A stretch of 64,000 bases of DNA from Paragonimus westermani (lineage: Eukaryota; Platyhelminthes; Trematoda; Plagiorchiida; Troglotrematidae). Below, piece by piece: positions 36,093 through 46,423 of the stretch (its first letter is position 1; the number at the start of each line of letters is the position of its first letter). The translations under genes and the position numbers were made by a program. The notes below the pieces were generated by a model that searched no databases, was not told where the DNA came from, and worked only from the letters and a program-made list of their open reading frames with translations. The DNA lies in the NCBI GenBank assembly GCA_008508345.1, contig QNGE01000102.1, positions 157,849 to 221,848 on the forward strand, in the 5' to 3' direction.

Positions 36093-37035
36093 CTATAGTC
36101 ACCGATCACCTCATATGTGTGTCAACGCATGATCGGTGAAAAATTTGCTAGACAAATCGGATAGTTGGTGAGAAAGAGCTAGCTGACGAATGGAAAGCCA
36201 GTAGAGACTAGTTGGATCAAGAAATCCACTAACCAGAGTTCCAACAGAACTTACATTTCTTAACTTACAGGGAGCTACCCTGATTTCCATCCTCAAGACT
36301 GACGACTGACCACCACTCACTTCACGTTAAGAAATCGAGAGCTTAAGAGTGAGCGAAATATACGATGGACTGACATTACTAATACGTAACCTAACCATTT
36401 AACTTCAGTCACTTTTCAGATTCTGTTAAGTGATCCATTTTGATAGACTTTATCGGAAACAATCATCCGTTTTCTTTGTAGCTTAGTAAATGGTACTGTC
36501 TGTTGTGAGTGACCAAAGGTATACATCGATGACTAACTTGTTCAGTATGTTTAACATCTTTCCTTTTCAACTACAATGGTTTTCATAGTCACACAGCAAC
36601 AGTGAGCCATACATGTGGCCAAAAATGCCGAAGGCTGTAGGATGCAGCCAATAGAGTGGGAAACGACGAGGTAGATCTCACTCCCCATATATACAAAATT
36701 GAAGATTCACATTTCTACGCGGACAGGTGAATCAAATACTTTAGGAACTAAGGCTACATTAATCAGTGGAATTCCTTCAAAATTGTGAACGGTTTACAAG
36801 TTTCTATTCGTATGCTTAGGTAACCCAAGGGAGTTTGAATCGTTGCTTACAATAGGTTTCGTCCGAATCACTTAAACTAATCTCCACAAGACAACATTGT
36901 TCTATCACCTTGGGACATTTGATTGCTGAAGATAAGTCACCCTGTTCCTCATATCTGAAAGCTACAGTTAACAACTGCCCAAAAATGCCTCACGGTACAG
37001 TCGTAATCTAACCGTGGATTTGATTAAGTACTAGT
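36093..37035. other. Unassigned, no gene recognised
   Basis: AT-rich DNA. A short complementary pair (CACCGATCA near 36,101 and TGATCGGTG near 36,130) could form a small hairpin. No coding block is seen. It lies 3' of the minus-strand gene that ends at 37,386. Confidence 0.4.
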
Positions 37036-37265
37036 TGAACGTCACCCACATTTGATCATAGCCTTCGCATTCAGATAGACTTATCAGCCAGCCAATTTCG
37101 AAAAGAATCTAGAGTTATAATCTTCGTTGTCACAAAGATGTGTGCCATTGACGAGCTTTAACAATAGTGAATCTCAATTCTAGTGTTTCTTTTCGACAAA
37201 GACTAGCTGGAAGGCCTATCTGAATGCAAAGATTGCGATCAAACGTGAGTGATGCTCAGCTTATT
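37036..37265. repeat. Two SINE-like 3' ends in inverted orientation, copy E
   Basis: The left part (37,036-37,108) is the minus-oriented element end. The right part (about 37,122-37,261) is a plus-oriented segment with decayed versions of the post-tRNA landmarks and the end CAAACGTGAGTGATGCTCAG. Together they form an inverted repeat lacking the tRNA-like core. It resembles an internally deleted copy or two insertions end to end. Confidence 0.65.
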
Positions 37266-37385
37266 AATTATAAGGAAATTGTGACTATCTGTGTTTCAAC
37301 GGGTGGTCCACAAATACCCCAATGAAGGAAAACTGAGAATTTTTGTTACCAGCATGAGCAAACATCTTCACCGAAAGCATAAAGC

Positions 37386-37836
37386 TTACTCCACTCCAAC
37401 TCCGATGGTTTTTGTATCCTTGTGTTCAGGCGCCACTGTGATAACTTCGACTTTTGGCGGTTCTTTCACTGCTTCATACACTAGTGACAGTTTTCGACGC
37501 AAGAGATTCACGTCGTCTGATACATTTTGCAACCTTTCTTCCGCAATCTTTCGCCTTTTCTCCAACTCCTCTTGTACTTCGGTGTATCGATCTTGCATCA
37601 TCTTGAGTTGCGCTCGAACTTCATTCAGTTCTGCTTTTGCCGCTGCCATGGCTGCCGTCTCCTTGCCAGATGAATTTGCCCTCATCAGGTCCAAATTCTC
37701 ACGCAACATAGTCACTTCCGATTCTTTTGCTTTCAACGCGGTTTCCCACAATTTCCTCGCTGCTATTAACTCTTCTCGTGCTGCTTTGGCCTCGGCGGTG
37801 CACCGTCTGAGTTCTTCTTCAAGCATTTCGAGGCGC
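37386..37836 (-). CDS. SPATA1-like gene, final coiled-coil exon
   Basis: On the minus strand the acceptor TTTGTTCTAG precedes 37,836, and the frame ends at TAA (37,386-37,388) after I-G-V-G-V-E, giving 149 residues plus one shared codon. The protein is almost entirely heptad coiled coil (E-M-L-E-E-E-L-R-R-C, then A-A-R-E-E-L-I-A-A-R-K-L-W). A glycine/serine break (A-N-S-S-G-K) lies near the middle, and a second helix ends before P-P-K-V-E-V-I-T-V. The codon split across the junction (AA from the preceding exon, G here) restores an unbroken helix, strong support for the splice. A C-terminal coiled coil is also present in SPATA1. Coiled coils are easily confused, so the name rests mainly on the first exon. 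Confidence 0.8.
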
Positions 37837-38280
37837 CTAGAACAAATAGGGCGTTGTATTACGTAAGTTGCAAAATTTAAAACAGCAATGGGGCAGTAAG
37901 GCAAGTTTGTTTTCCATTGACTAAGCAGTAATGGTGCGTCACTATTGGTAACTCAGAGTTAACCAAACACATGGAGTGCCTATTTGCCTGGGACAAACGT
38001 AGGAAAGCATAGGGATTCAAAAAAGGAACACACGTGGAAACCAGCGTGTTTGTGCAGCCGGATGACATGCTAAGTGTGGCGTCTGTTTAGGTTATATTCT
38101 TTTATTACCATCAACTCTAATAATTAATATAAAACGCAAATCATGTTAGTCTAACGCTAGTCGGGTACAGCGGACTATGTCCAAAATCATTCGCCAGTTT
38201 GTTGGACACAGACTACGTTTTGTACTCCACTGGCCATTTCACCCGAATCATCAGTTAATCATCTTTCTGTGGACCCCTAC

Positions 38281-38826
38281 TTTAATTGTTTGGCTTTCTC
38301 AGCTAATTCGCGTTCATATGCTTCTGCTTCTAGACGTCGACGCTCTTCAGCCTCTGCGCGCATTTGTAACAAACGACGTTGTTGTTGATTCTCTAGCTGA
38401 TACAGCATTTCACGCTGATTGTCGATGGCAGCTACAATCATTTCCAGCGCAGGATCTCCAGAGTTTTGCAAAGGTGAAGGAACGTGTTGTCCCGGTCTAG
38501 GACTCGTCAATAATGTTTCTAGATATTGTTCTTGCTGCTGCTGGTACTGTTGTTGTTGGGGGTGCCGTTGCTGTTGTGTTTGCAAAGGCTGCGGCTCTTG
38601 TGAATACACCTGTCTGCCTGCTTGTGTTGTCGCTTGCGGTCGATCTTCTTGTGATGGAATTACGGTAGACTGGCGTGGCTGCTGCCGTTGCAGTGGTTGC
38701 GACTGTGACTGTCCGTTGACTGTGTGTGATTGAGATTGCCGAGATGGTTCGTTGGGATACGTACCGGGATGAATGTACGGTGCGCCTTGGTCTGTCGTGT
38801 ATCGGGCATTAGAGACTGATGGAGTA
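38281..38826 (-). CDS. SPATA1-like gene, glutamine-rich exon
   Basis: The acceptor is CTTTTCAG before 38,826 and the donor is AAA then GTAGGG after 38,281. The exon is 546 bp with 181 complete codons, entering and leaving in phase 2. The first half is low-complexity and disordered, rich in Gln, Pro, Ser and Thr (P-G-T-Y-P-N-E-P-S-R-Q-S-Q-S). Dense Gln runs follow (H-P-Q-Q-Q-Q-Y-Q-Q-Q-Q-E-Q-Y), then a helical segment (A-L-E-M-I-V-A-A-I-D-N-Q-R-E-M-L) and a charged coiled coil (R-A-E-A-E-E-R-R-R-L-E-A-E-A-Y). It joins in frame to 37,386-37,836 across a 444-bp intron. Gln-rich repeats may vary in length between individuals. Confidence 0.8.
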
Positions 38827-39962
38827 CTGAAAAGAAAACATTTGTAAAGTATTGACTGACTAAAGAATCAACCACAACACAAGGAGGAAAACCCTCATGA
38901 TCAACATTTTACCATACGGGATTTAATGGACCGTCGTTAGTATAAACAGAACATCACTCACTAAAAATTCAACGACGGTTATCTATCGCCTAGATATTGG
39001 CCTAGATTGTCGAATCCTTAGAACCTTTTGCCAGCTCACCACATGTGCACTTAATGATGCACGTTGCTAACTGAATCCCCCAACTTCTTTTCCATATGTT
39101 TAAGCAATATTTCTACTTGGTAGTTAGTCACGTGGCCCATCCGTTCAGTATGTGTTGCTCGTAATAATCGAAGATTTCTCTGCTTCACTGAAATTAACGT
39201 CTGAAAACAAGGTTCATCCGCCTAGTACTGAAACAGTTACTTAGCTTATTGTCGCATTAGTCCAAGTAACTCAGTGTGTTATGTCTCTGTATTTGAACAT
39301 AGGAGTTGTAATCTGACAAAATCAAGTCAGTGCTCTACAGCGGTTAGTGGAATCAATAATCAGTTCATTTTGTGTGGCACCATTCAAATACCTTAATAAA
39401 GGGACAACTTGTAAAATGAATCCGTTCCGCACACCCACAGCTGTCCCACTGAAGTGTGTCAGTTGTTGACAACAATTGTATATATGTGCAAATTACAAAT
39501 ACTATGGTTAACTGCCCACAGAGATCTAAGAACTAAGACAGTAAGTCTGCAATGGCTCTAATGTGCAGAAATAGAGTACAAGATAAGAATATCCACTTAG
39601 ACTCAGCCAGCCTCGAACGTGCTGAAATTCATCTTGTACGATATCCGATGAGCAAATCTTTTGTTCTGTTTGTTAAGCAATAAACTTTGTACTTTGTAAA
39701 AAGAAGTCTGAGAAAACATGTCATTCCATTTTTTTCAACAAACTGATCACTAAACGGATTCACGTGTTATACGAACTACTTCAATATGTGATTAGATGGA
39801 AAACAGGGTTGGGATCCGCACGACTGAATTAAGCTGCTAAAACTGGAGTAACATCACTATCATTCATCAGACAAAATACGTCGTCTACTTAACACCTACA
39901 GTGATATCAGCTGCCAGTGACGTCAAACCCACTCCAGGGCTGGCAGAGCACAACTGCTGTCA

Positions 39963-40035
39963 ACGTCAGAGGCTATTGCCATCAGATTGTACAACCCATC
40001 CTTGTGCACAAAAACAGCCAAATGTTTCAGAACCA
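39963..40035 (+). pseudogene. Second Penelope-like GIY-YIG fragment
   Basis: A short frame reads T-S-E-A-I-A-I-R-L-Y-N-P-S-L-C-T-K. It aligns with S-T-A-E-A-I-V-I-R-M-Y-N-P-L-L-C in the fragment at 35.6-35.9 kb, including the Glu and Asn-Pro of the GIY-YIG domain. DNA similarity is clearest over CAGAGGCTATTGCCATCAGA and TGTACAACCCATCCTTGTGC. The rest is decayed or absent. Confidence 0.55.
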
Positions 40036-41039
40036 GAACAGGTACGTGCGACATACTCGCGCATTCACTAACACTACCGCTCTCCTCCTGTAGACTGTGA
40101 TACACCTAATATTTGTGATATCATATGCAGTTGTAAAAAAAAAATTGAATGAGGATTACCGAAACCAGCTGATTGTGCAATTGAATACATGTGAACTTTA
40201 TTGCAATATGAGAACGATTTATAAGGAAGTCCTATAAATGGTTCGTCGGATGAGAACAGCAACTACTTGTTCGGGGAATTGGTAGCGTTTCTGAGAATGC
40301 CAACACGTTGTGTTAACCACAGCAGTCTGATGTTCATGCCGTTACTCCAAACCAAATCACACTAGTGTAATTCGTTTAGCTGGAGCCATCCAACAAGTAC
40401 ATGCCCGATAACACTGTGTGGTTATTTACACCCAGTATATAAGCCTCAACAGTACAGCATGTAAGTTCTGTTCAAGACGACGATAGCTGGGCGTTAAGAG
40501 GCATCAGTCTTGGTCCCTAACTATCGGTTGAACAGCTAGATACCTGTTCAAATAGACTAATCAGCGTCATCCATTTTGGATCAGAACCGGATTAACAAAG
40601 TCAGTGACCAGTGTATCTGTATCACATCTTGTCGTGACCAGCCATCAGGTAGACTTGTTTAAAGCACTTCAGGCTGTACACAAGATTTGAATCCATCAAC
40701 CTAAGGCGGTCGGACAGGGGATGTTGGCGAAGAAAGACTCGATTGCAGTTAGATTACTTAACACATTGCTTGTTACCAAAAGAGTTTTTTCAATTCATGA
40801 ATGGTTCCTGCCTCTCACTCACCCAAAAGCACACAGAAGGCGGACTATGGTAACAGAAGATAATTCTCTCCTGTGTCCAGAGCAGTAAGTGTTGACATTT
40901 TTGTGTATGATCGTTGTGACCATGATTTTTAACTATTTAGATGCTTTAAATTCTTTTTACTTTCATTTTTAATTCTACGGACCCTATCGAAGATGTGTTT
41001 GTCATGTTCTACATTTCGATCTGATTTAGGAGTCTCAGT

Positions 41040-41405
41040 AGTAGGGTCATCGATTGAAGTCAACACGACAGTTACTGTCTCTTCTCGAGGCGATCGGACT
41101 ATTCAAGCAGCCCTCGCAAGCGAACGTAACTGAGCTTCTACGTGCACTGATTCAGTCTTCTTCACTATGACGTCAGCGATACAGTGTTTAACAAGGTTGC
41201 CTCATAAAAGCGTAGTCGATGTTCTAATCTCAGCCAGGGTGAGGATATGCACTACTGACGGACTCTAACAAGAGTGAAGCTTGAATCAAGTGCTTCTCTT
41301 CGAAACGGACCAGCAGAAATATCTTTGGGAATGTGACAGCTGAAACCGATCGTGAATGACGTTCATTTTATATGAACCAAAAATCCCCTGCTATTTACCA
41401 ACGAT
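41040..41405 (+). repeat. tRNA-containing SINE-like element, copy D
   Basis: It shows the same landmarks as copy A in plus orientation. TCATCGATTGAAGTCAACAC and TCTCTTCTCGAGGCGATCGG lead into a decayed A box (CAGCGATACAGTG) and GGATATGCACTACTGACGG, with the end GATCGTGAATGACGTTCATT. After the end it continues with AACCAAAAATCCCCTGCTA. This resembles AAACCAAATCCCCGACTACT outside copy A, so the repeat unit extends past the SINE-like end. Confidence 0.7.
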
Positions 41406-43877
41406 TGGAAAGAGCCGACTGGTCAGCTTCAACCTCAGGCTTATCTATCACCAACATCATTTAAGCAAAGTGGATATATTCTGCAAATAGAAACTGTCAT
41501 ACCATTAACGTTTTCAGAGTCTTCGCGAGGCATTCAGTGCTGACCAAAAAAGTTCGTTTCCTTTACGACCTCATCGCCAGTTGTTTCAGCCTTCTGTTTG
41601 CAATTCTCACCGAAAGTCTTTCGAGTCCCCAGGATTCCCCGTCCAAAACAAACCGTCTGTCTTGGATAATCTAGACATTTTTTGAGATCTTCGAATTCCA
41701 TTCCCAACTATCCCATAAGTTGCCCGACAGCTCCCGGGTTCAGTGGTCCCAGTTTAAACTTCCGACATTTTCTGTTTATTTAGTTGCCTCCTCAGTATCG
41801 CTTGAACATCCACGTGGAATTGTGGGTTACAACCTCAGGAGAAAGAAGATTCTCCTCAAGTGCTCACAGAAGGTGCATTTTGTGTGCAACCCGGGTGACC
41901 TTTGCAGTCCAGGAAAATTCAACCATTTATGTGAACATTCTTCAAATTATGAAGGGTACATTGAAATTCGCGCTATCATATATATACGATTCGGTTATTT
42001 TCTAAGATATTTCGGTTTTCACTTGTTAAGTTGAGCTTATTTCATATAACTAAATCATACTTAAAGACACGAATGCACACGAATGCCTGTGCACATCCGT
42101 TAGTAAACTTGTTTCTATTAAGACACATTCTCACCTGGGTCGACTTCGACCTTCCACTTGAACCTGTGGTAAATCCATTCGAGTCCCTTCGTTACTGTCA
42201 TTCCACTGAGGAGCAACCGATGAAACCCGATGACTCTCGAGGTCAAGGGTACCTGAGTAGCAAGATATTGAATAATTATTTCACAAGCTGTGACCCATTG
42301 TATTATGAAACATGCGACCAGCTGTTTATTAATGGGTGGCTAAGTTAAAACAGGCAACTATGAGAGCAAACACAAAAACAGACCAGAAGATTTTGCCAAT
42401 TTCATTGGTGAAACAAGCACCAATTGCACATACTGTATGGATACAAATTGGATTACCGATGAACCGAGTAACTAAGTCGATTGTTTCCTATGTAATACTG
42501 TGGTGTTTTAAGTATCAGCAGTGAGCACAATTATGCGAAACTCGGCTGAATGCTAATCTAGCCCAGGTGATCCAAAACCGTTCCTTTTAAGTTGTCAAAG
42601 CCCTATATCAGGACCCAAGATCACCAAGACGTAATAGTAGTTACGTATACGTTCTTTAAATCGCAATTTAAAAGTGGCCTTGTATCTCGATTCTTCGGCG
42701 AACAACAAAAAGTTTGCAGAATCACTTTAAAGAATGTCTCCATTAACGAATATGTATGCAGAGAAACAAACGACAGAATATCCACTGATAAATTTGCGGT
42801 TTCTGCAACTGTCACACTCACGGACCTCGGCAGCATTATGTCGGTCGTTAATGCTTGTAATAATCAGTCACCATTTTAGCTAGGGTTATATTCCACACCG
42901 GTTTGTATCATCTCACCTCAAGGATCATACGTTAGGGTAATTCGTGTGACTGATATCTGGCCGATATGTTGCTGGGACCACCGTTCCAACATTAGCATGT
43001 CGCACTTAGAAGTTGTTTTACTCACCAGAATTTATCAGGCCTTGTTCAACGATAGTTTGATCGATCGGCTTGGCATTTATCTCGTCTGAATGTGACGAAA
43101 ATTTGTATGTATAAAGAAGGAATAATCGTACAACCCGATACTATTGGTTTAGTTTTTGAAGCTATCAACAGCAAGAAGTTATAAAATTACGAAAACTTCG
43201 AGTATCGTACAGCAACCTAGGGGTATTTAACATGCAACCGAAAAAATTGTATGCAGGACACTACTAATTCTGTTTCTGTTAGTGGAGTCGGTAAACGGTG
43301 ATATCAATATAGCCGAATAAATAACTGATAACTTCAGTACGTTTCTAGTTTACTTACCCGTTTGGGGGTTGATGGTCCGGAGTAAGACGGATTTTGGTTT
43401 GACGACTTGAGACATCCGGTCCCGTTGCCTAGAATCATCTTCGTCTGAATTCTTTAGTGCATTTTTATCGAGAACATAGACCTCAGAATACTCGGTCTAG
43501 AGGCAAAGCGAATGGTAATAGGTAGAAAGAAAAGTTAAACAATTAATGCCGACAGCAAAAAACCTCGTTGATTCTCACCACGAATACTGGTGACACTGTA
43601 AGCATCTGAGCAGACAGTCTCATGTAAACAACCAGAAATGGAAAGCATAATATTAAAAGACGTGTTTACTTAACACCGACACGTCATTGCAATGAAGACG
43701 GTTTATACCTAGGTTTAGTAAGTAAATCATAAACACTGATGCAACTGTCCAAACAGATGAGATTTTGAAAATAGTACCAGATGTCAGTTTAAACAGCTAC
43801 CTAGGTTGTATGCCAGACATCTCGTTTTACGGGTTGTATAGGGAAACAGCGAATCACTAGTGGCTTTAAATAACACA

Positions 43878-44320
43878 TCCCTCTTAAGTGATCGCAGTTG
43901 TCAGACTCAGGTGGACTTTCCATCCAACCTGTGTCGAAAATAAGCAACAGGCTCGAGTTTCGCCCTTGTTAGGTCACGTCACCAGCACATTTTCATACTA
44001 CCTCCGGGACTAAAACAGCGGCCACTCTTTCATACAAAAAAGACACTGACCACTCTGCATCTGAGGGCAAGTTAGGCGGGACTGAATCATTGTGCAGGTA
44101 TGCTCAAATGTATTTGCCGGTGAGAACTGCTCAGATTTTTACATCGCCTCCAGAAGCGACACATCAACCGCTGTGTTAACCTCAACCGATAACCCCACGA
44201 TCAGACGTTTCCAGACAGGTCGAAGTCTCCGATTTCACTAAACTTGGTAGACAATATTTCAGATCGAACGTGACTGATGTTCAGCTGAAAACCAACCGAA
44301 TCTCCGACAACTCATCAATC
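43878..44320 (-). repeat. tRNA-containing SINE-like element, copy B
   Basis: A full-length minus-oriented copy, more diverged than copy A. The landmarks AGTTTCGCCCTTGTTAGG (43,957), TTAACCTCAACCGATAACCC (44,175) and CCAGACAGGTC (44,212) match copy A. The right end carries the inverted terminus GAACGTGACTGATGTTCAGC, then AAACCAACCGAATCTCCGAC. It confirms that inverted termini and outer flank are properties of the family, not of one copy. Confidence 0.7.
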
Positions 44321-45956
44321 TTCATTAGTAAATTGTGACCAACCTGGTCATAATATATAATGGACCGTGAAGTAATCCAAAATTATGATTAATGGGCACC
44401 TCCCAGATGTCTCTTGGTAATGCTTTATTAATCTGTCCATTCGATTATTTTCACTGAAATACCCGCCGTCCATAGTAAATTATCTAACCGTCCCCAGATT
44501 CTCCAGAATTCACTCTTGTCAAGTATGTACAGTACTTCTCAATGGGAAGAATCCGATCGCGGCAGACTTTCGGGGGTATGAAGAACTTTTAATAGACACC
44601 CCTACTGAAGGACCACGCTTCGAGGTGCCACGCGACAGAATTTTTCAGAGATTAAACTGAATGAAGTCGTCAAGAAGAAAACAACCGGACGGCTTTATCA
44701 GAGCAAACCCAGGTTTTTACTGACTGGCAGCAGGGCCGTTTATCAGGGGACGTAAACCAGTTTGTGGACAATCTTCACACATCGTTCTGTCAGACCAACG
44801 TATAATCCACACACTGCTTTTCCTTAAACCAAGCCTAAAGTACAGCGGTCCGGATAAGTTTGATGCAGACATTTGTTTTGTTGGCCTGAGTTGAAGAAGG
44901 GTAGCCTAAACCAATCTCTCTCAATGGATTGGCAAGATGTGCAGACTATTCACTCCACTGTTAACACCTTACATCTAAGAATGAGGCTTCACAACGACAT
45001 TTGTCTGGTTTCGAGAAAATAACATTTTCTTCCTAACCACATAGTGGAGGTGGCTCACTTGAAAATAAGCGGCGAGACATGTATCCACATTGCCTTCGTA
45101 ACTGCTGTTAGCCAGAGTGATGGTGGCGACTGCCTTGTTCACAATGAGAAGTTCTCAGATGTGTTGCTGTTTGCATCGATCGACTAGACACTGTTGTTCG
45201 GACGTGTGTCCTACAACACTGTGTTTCTTCCTGCGTTCTTCCCAAATCGGACAGCGTTCTTTGGTCACTTATGTGTCAAGGTGTACTGAATGGTCTGCTT
45301 ATCCGTTGTATCAGCGTACAGTCCTGAGCCGCACCTCCATGCCCCACATACCAACTTGTCTACTAATGTATATTGCTCTCCTAAAGCAACATTTTCCCGA
45401 AACAAATTTTAGTAGAGCAGTCAAAAACGTAAATGCGCACGACTTTTGCCTGGTAAATTTCTCTGCATATTATCAAGTGCTTTCCATAGAACAGAAGATT
45501 ACAAAGAGGAAAACAGGGGTCAAATATTAAAGTAAACATATGAGGGGAACATACGGTGGATCTACTCGTCAATCACTCAACAGCATCATTGTCATGGAAG
45601 TGCTAAACTAACGATGGAGTCTTTTTGCACAAACAGAGTGTGACACCAACGTGTTACAGCAACTGTCTCGAAATATTGTAAAAAAAAATAGGGGCTTATC
45701 AGTTGCACAGATAACTGTGAATGCCTGCGTGAGATCCACCTGGTGATGGCTCCCTAAAAGATGACCAGCGATCGCTGATGCCAATTGTCTGTGTGGTAGT
45801 TGCCCGGTCCACGCATGGGTATAAGTTTTCATCGGTATCACATGTTTTTTCACCCATGCTAAGATGTGGACCGAGACACGAAACTTCAGCTGTCGTTCCG
45901 TCATACCACTCTAGTCGACCTGGCAACTACGTGAAAATCGGTAAATGATGTGACAC

Positions 45957-46423
45957 CTGGCGAATGAAGACATCTGAGGTTTTAGGGATGGAGTTGACAC
46001 CCGTTTTGTGCTGTAGCTTAACACATCCTCTGCGGTACTATACACCTTCAATCGGCGTTGTAGCGGCCTACTGACATCACCCCTTTTGAACAGCAGTTGT
46101 AAAGGTGCTTTCATCCTTGGCATCATCATCTCCGTTTGCTCGTGCAGTTTTTCTATAGAAAACTTAAATATCTGAGTTTGCGGATGCACTCTGATTATTA
46201 AATTGCAGTTCATTCTGGATTGTGTCCTGAGTGCAAATCTTTCCGGTTCTACTGAATTACGTTTTGATAAGGCCTGTTTTATATTGCCTTGGCACGAAAC
46301 TGTTAAAATATAGATATTGGCCGTTCCAAGTGCATTTGCTGTAAACTCAGGATCTCCCCGAACCGTATATTGTTTTAACTTGTATATCATATGGCTGTTG
46401 ACTATTTCCCGATTGGTAGATGG
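45957..46423 (-). CDS. Candidate middle exon of the SPATA1-like gene
   Basis: The minus-strand frame is open for about 155 codons from a possible acceptor (AAAGCTTAG before 46,423) to a possible donor (GCCAG then GTGTCA). The start is phase 0, as needed after the exon ending at 49,754. The end is phase 2, as needed before the exon starting at 38,826. Near its start it reads Y-K-L-K-Q-Y-T-V and then A-N-I-Y-I-L-T-V, loosely recalling the basic segment and -x-L-Y-L-L-P-V that I remember after the N-terminal domain of SPATA1. The acceptor has a weak pyrimidine tract and the remainder resembles nothing known. It could be chance. Confidence 0.35.

Larger units (their letters stand above)
38827..45956. 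other. Large intron of the SPATA1-like gene, with repeats
   Basis: About 7.1 kb between the glutamine-rich exon and the candidate middle exon. It contains a Penelope-like fragment (about 39,963-40,035) and two SINE-like copies (41.1 and 43.9 kb). The open frames at 41,720-42,034, 42,592-42,879 and 45,117-45,530 lie on the opposite strand and show no motif. Small exons could be hidden here. Confidence 0.45.

Noticed and set aside
37291..37866. 191-codon plus-strand frame
   Set aside because: It is the antisense shadow of the coiled-coil exon at 37,386-37,836; the minus-strand frame has splice sites and heptad structure.
40138..40175. Second hammerhead-like string (TGAATGAGGATTACCGAAACC) near the Penelope-like fragment at 40 kb
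   Set aside because: The CTGATGA box has an insertion and a C-to-T change, and no permitted cleavage triplet closes stem III.
45117..45530. 137-codon plus-strand frame
   Set aside because: Composition is dominated by Cys, Ser and Thr without a motif, it lacks splice sites, and it opposes the strand of the surrounding gene.
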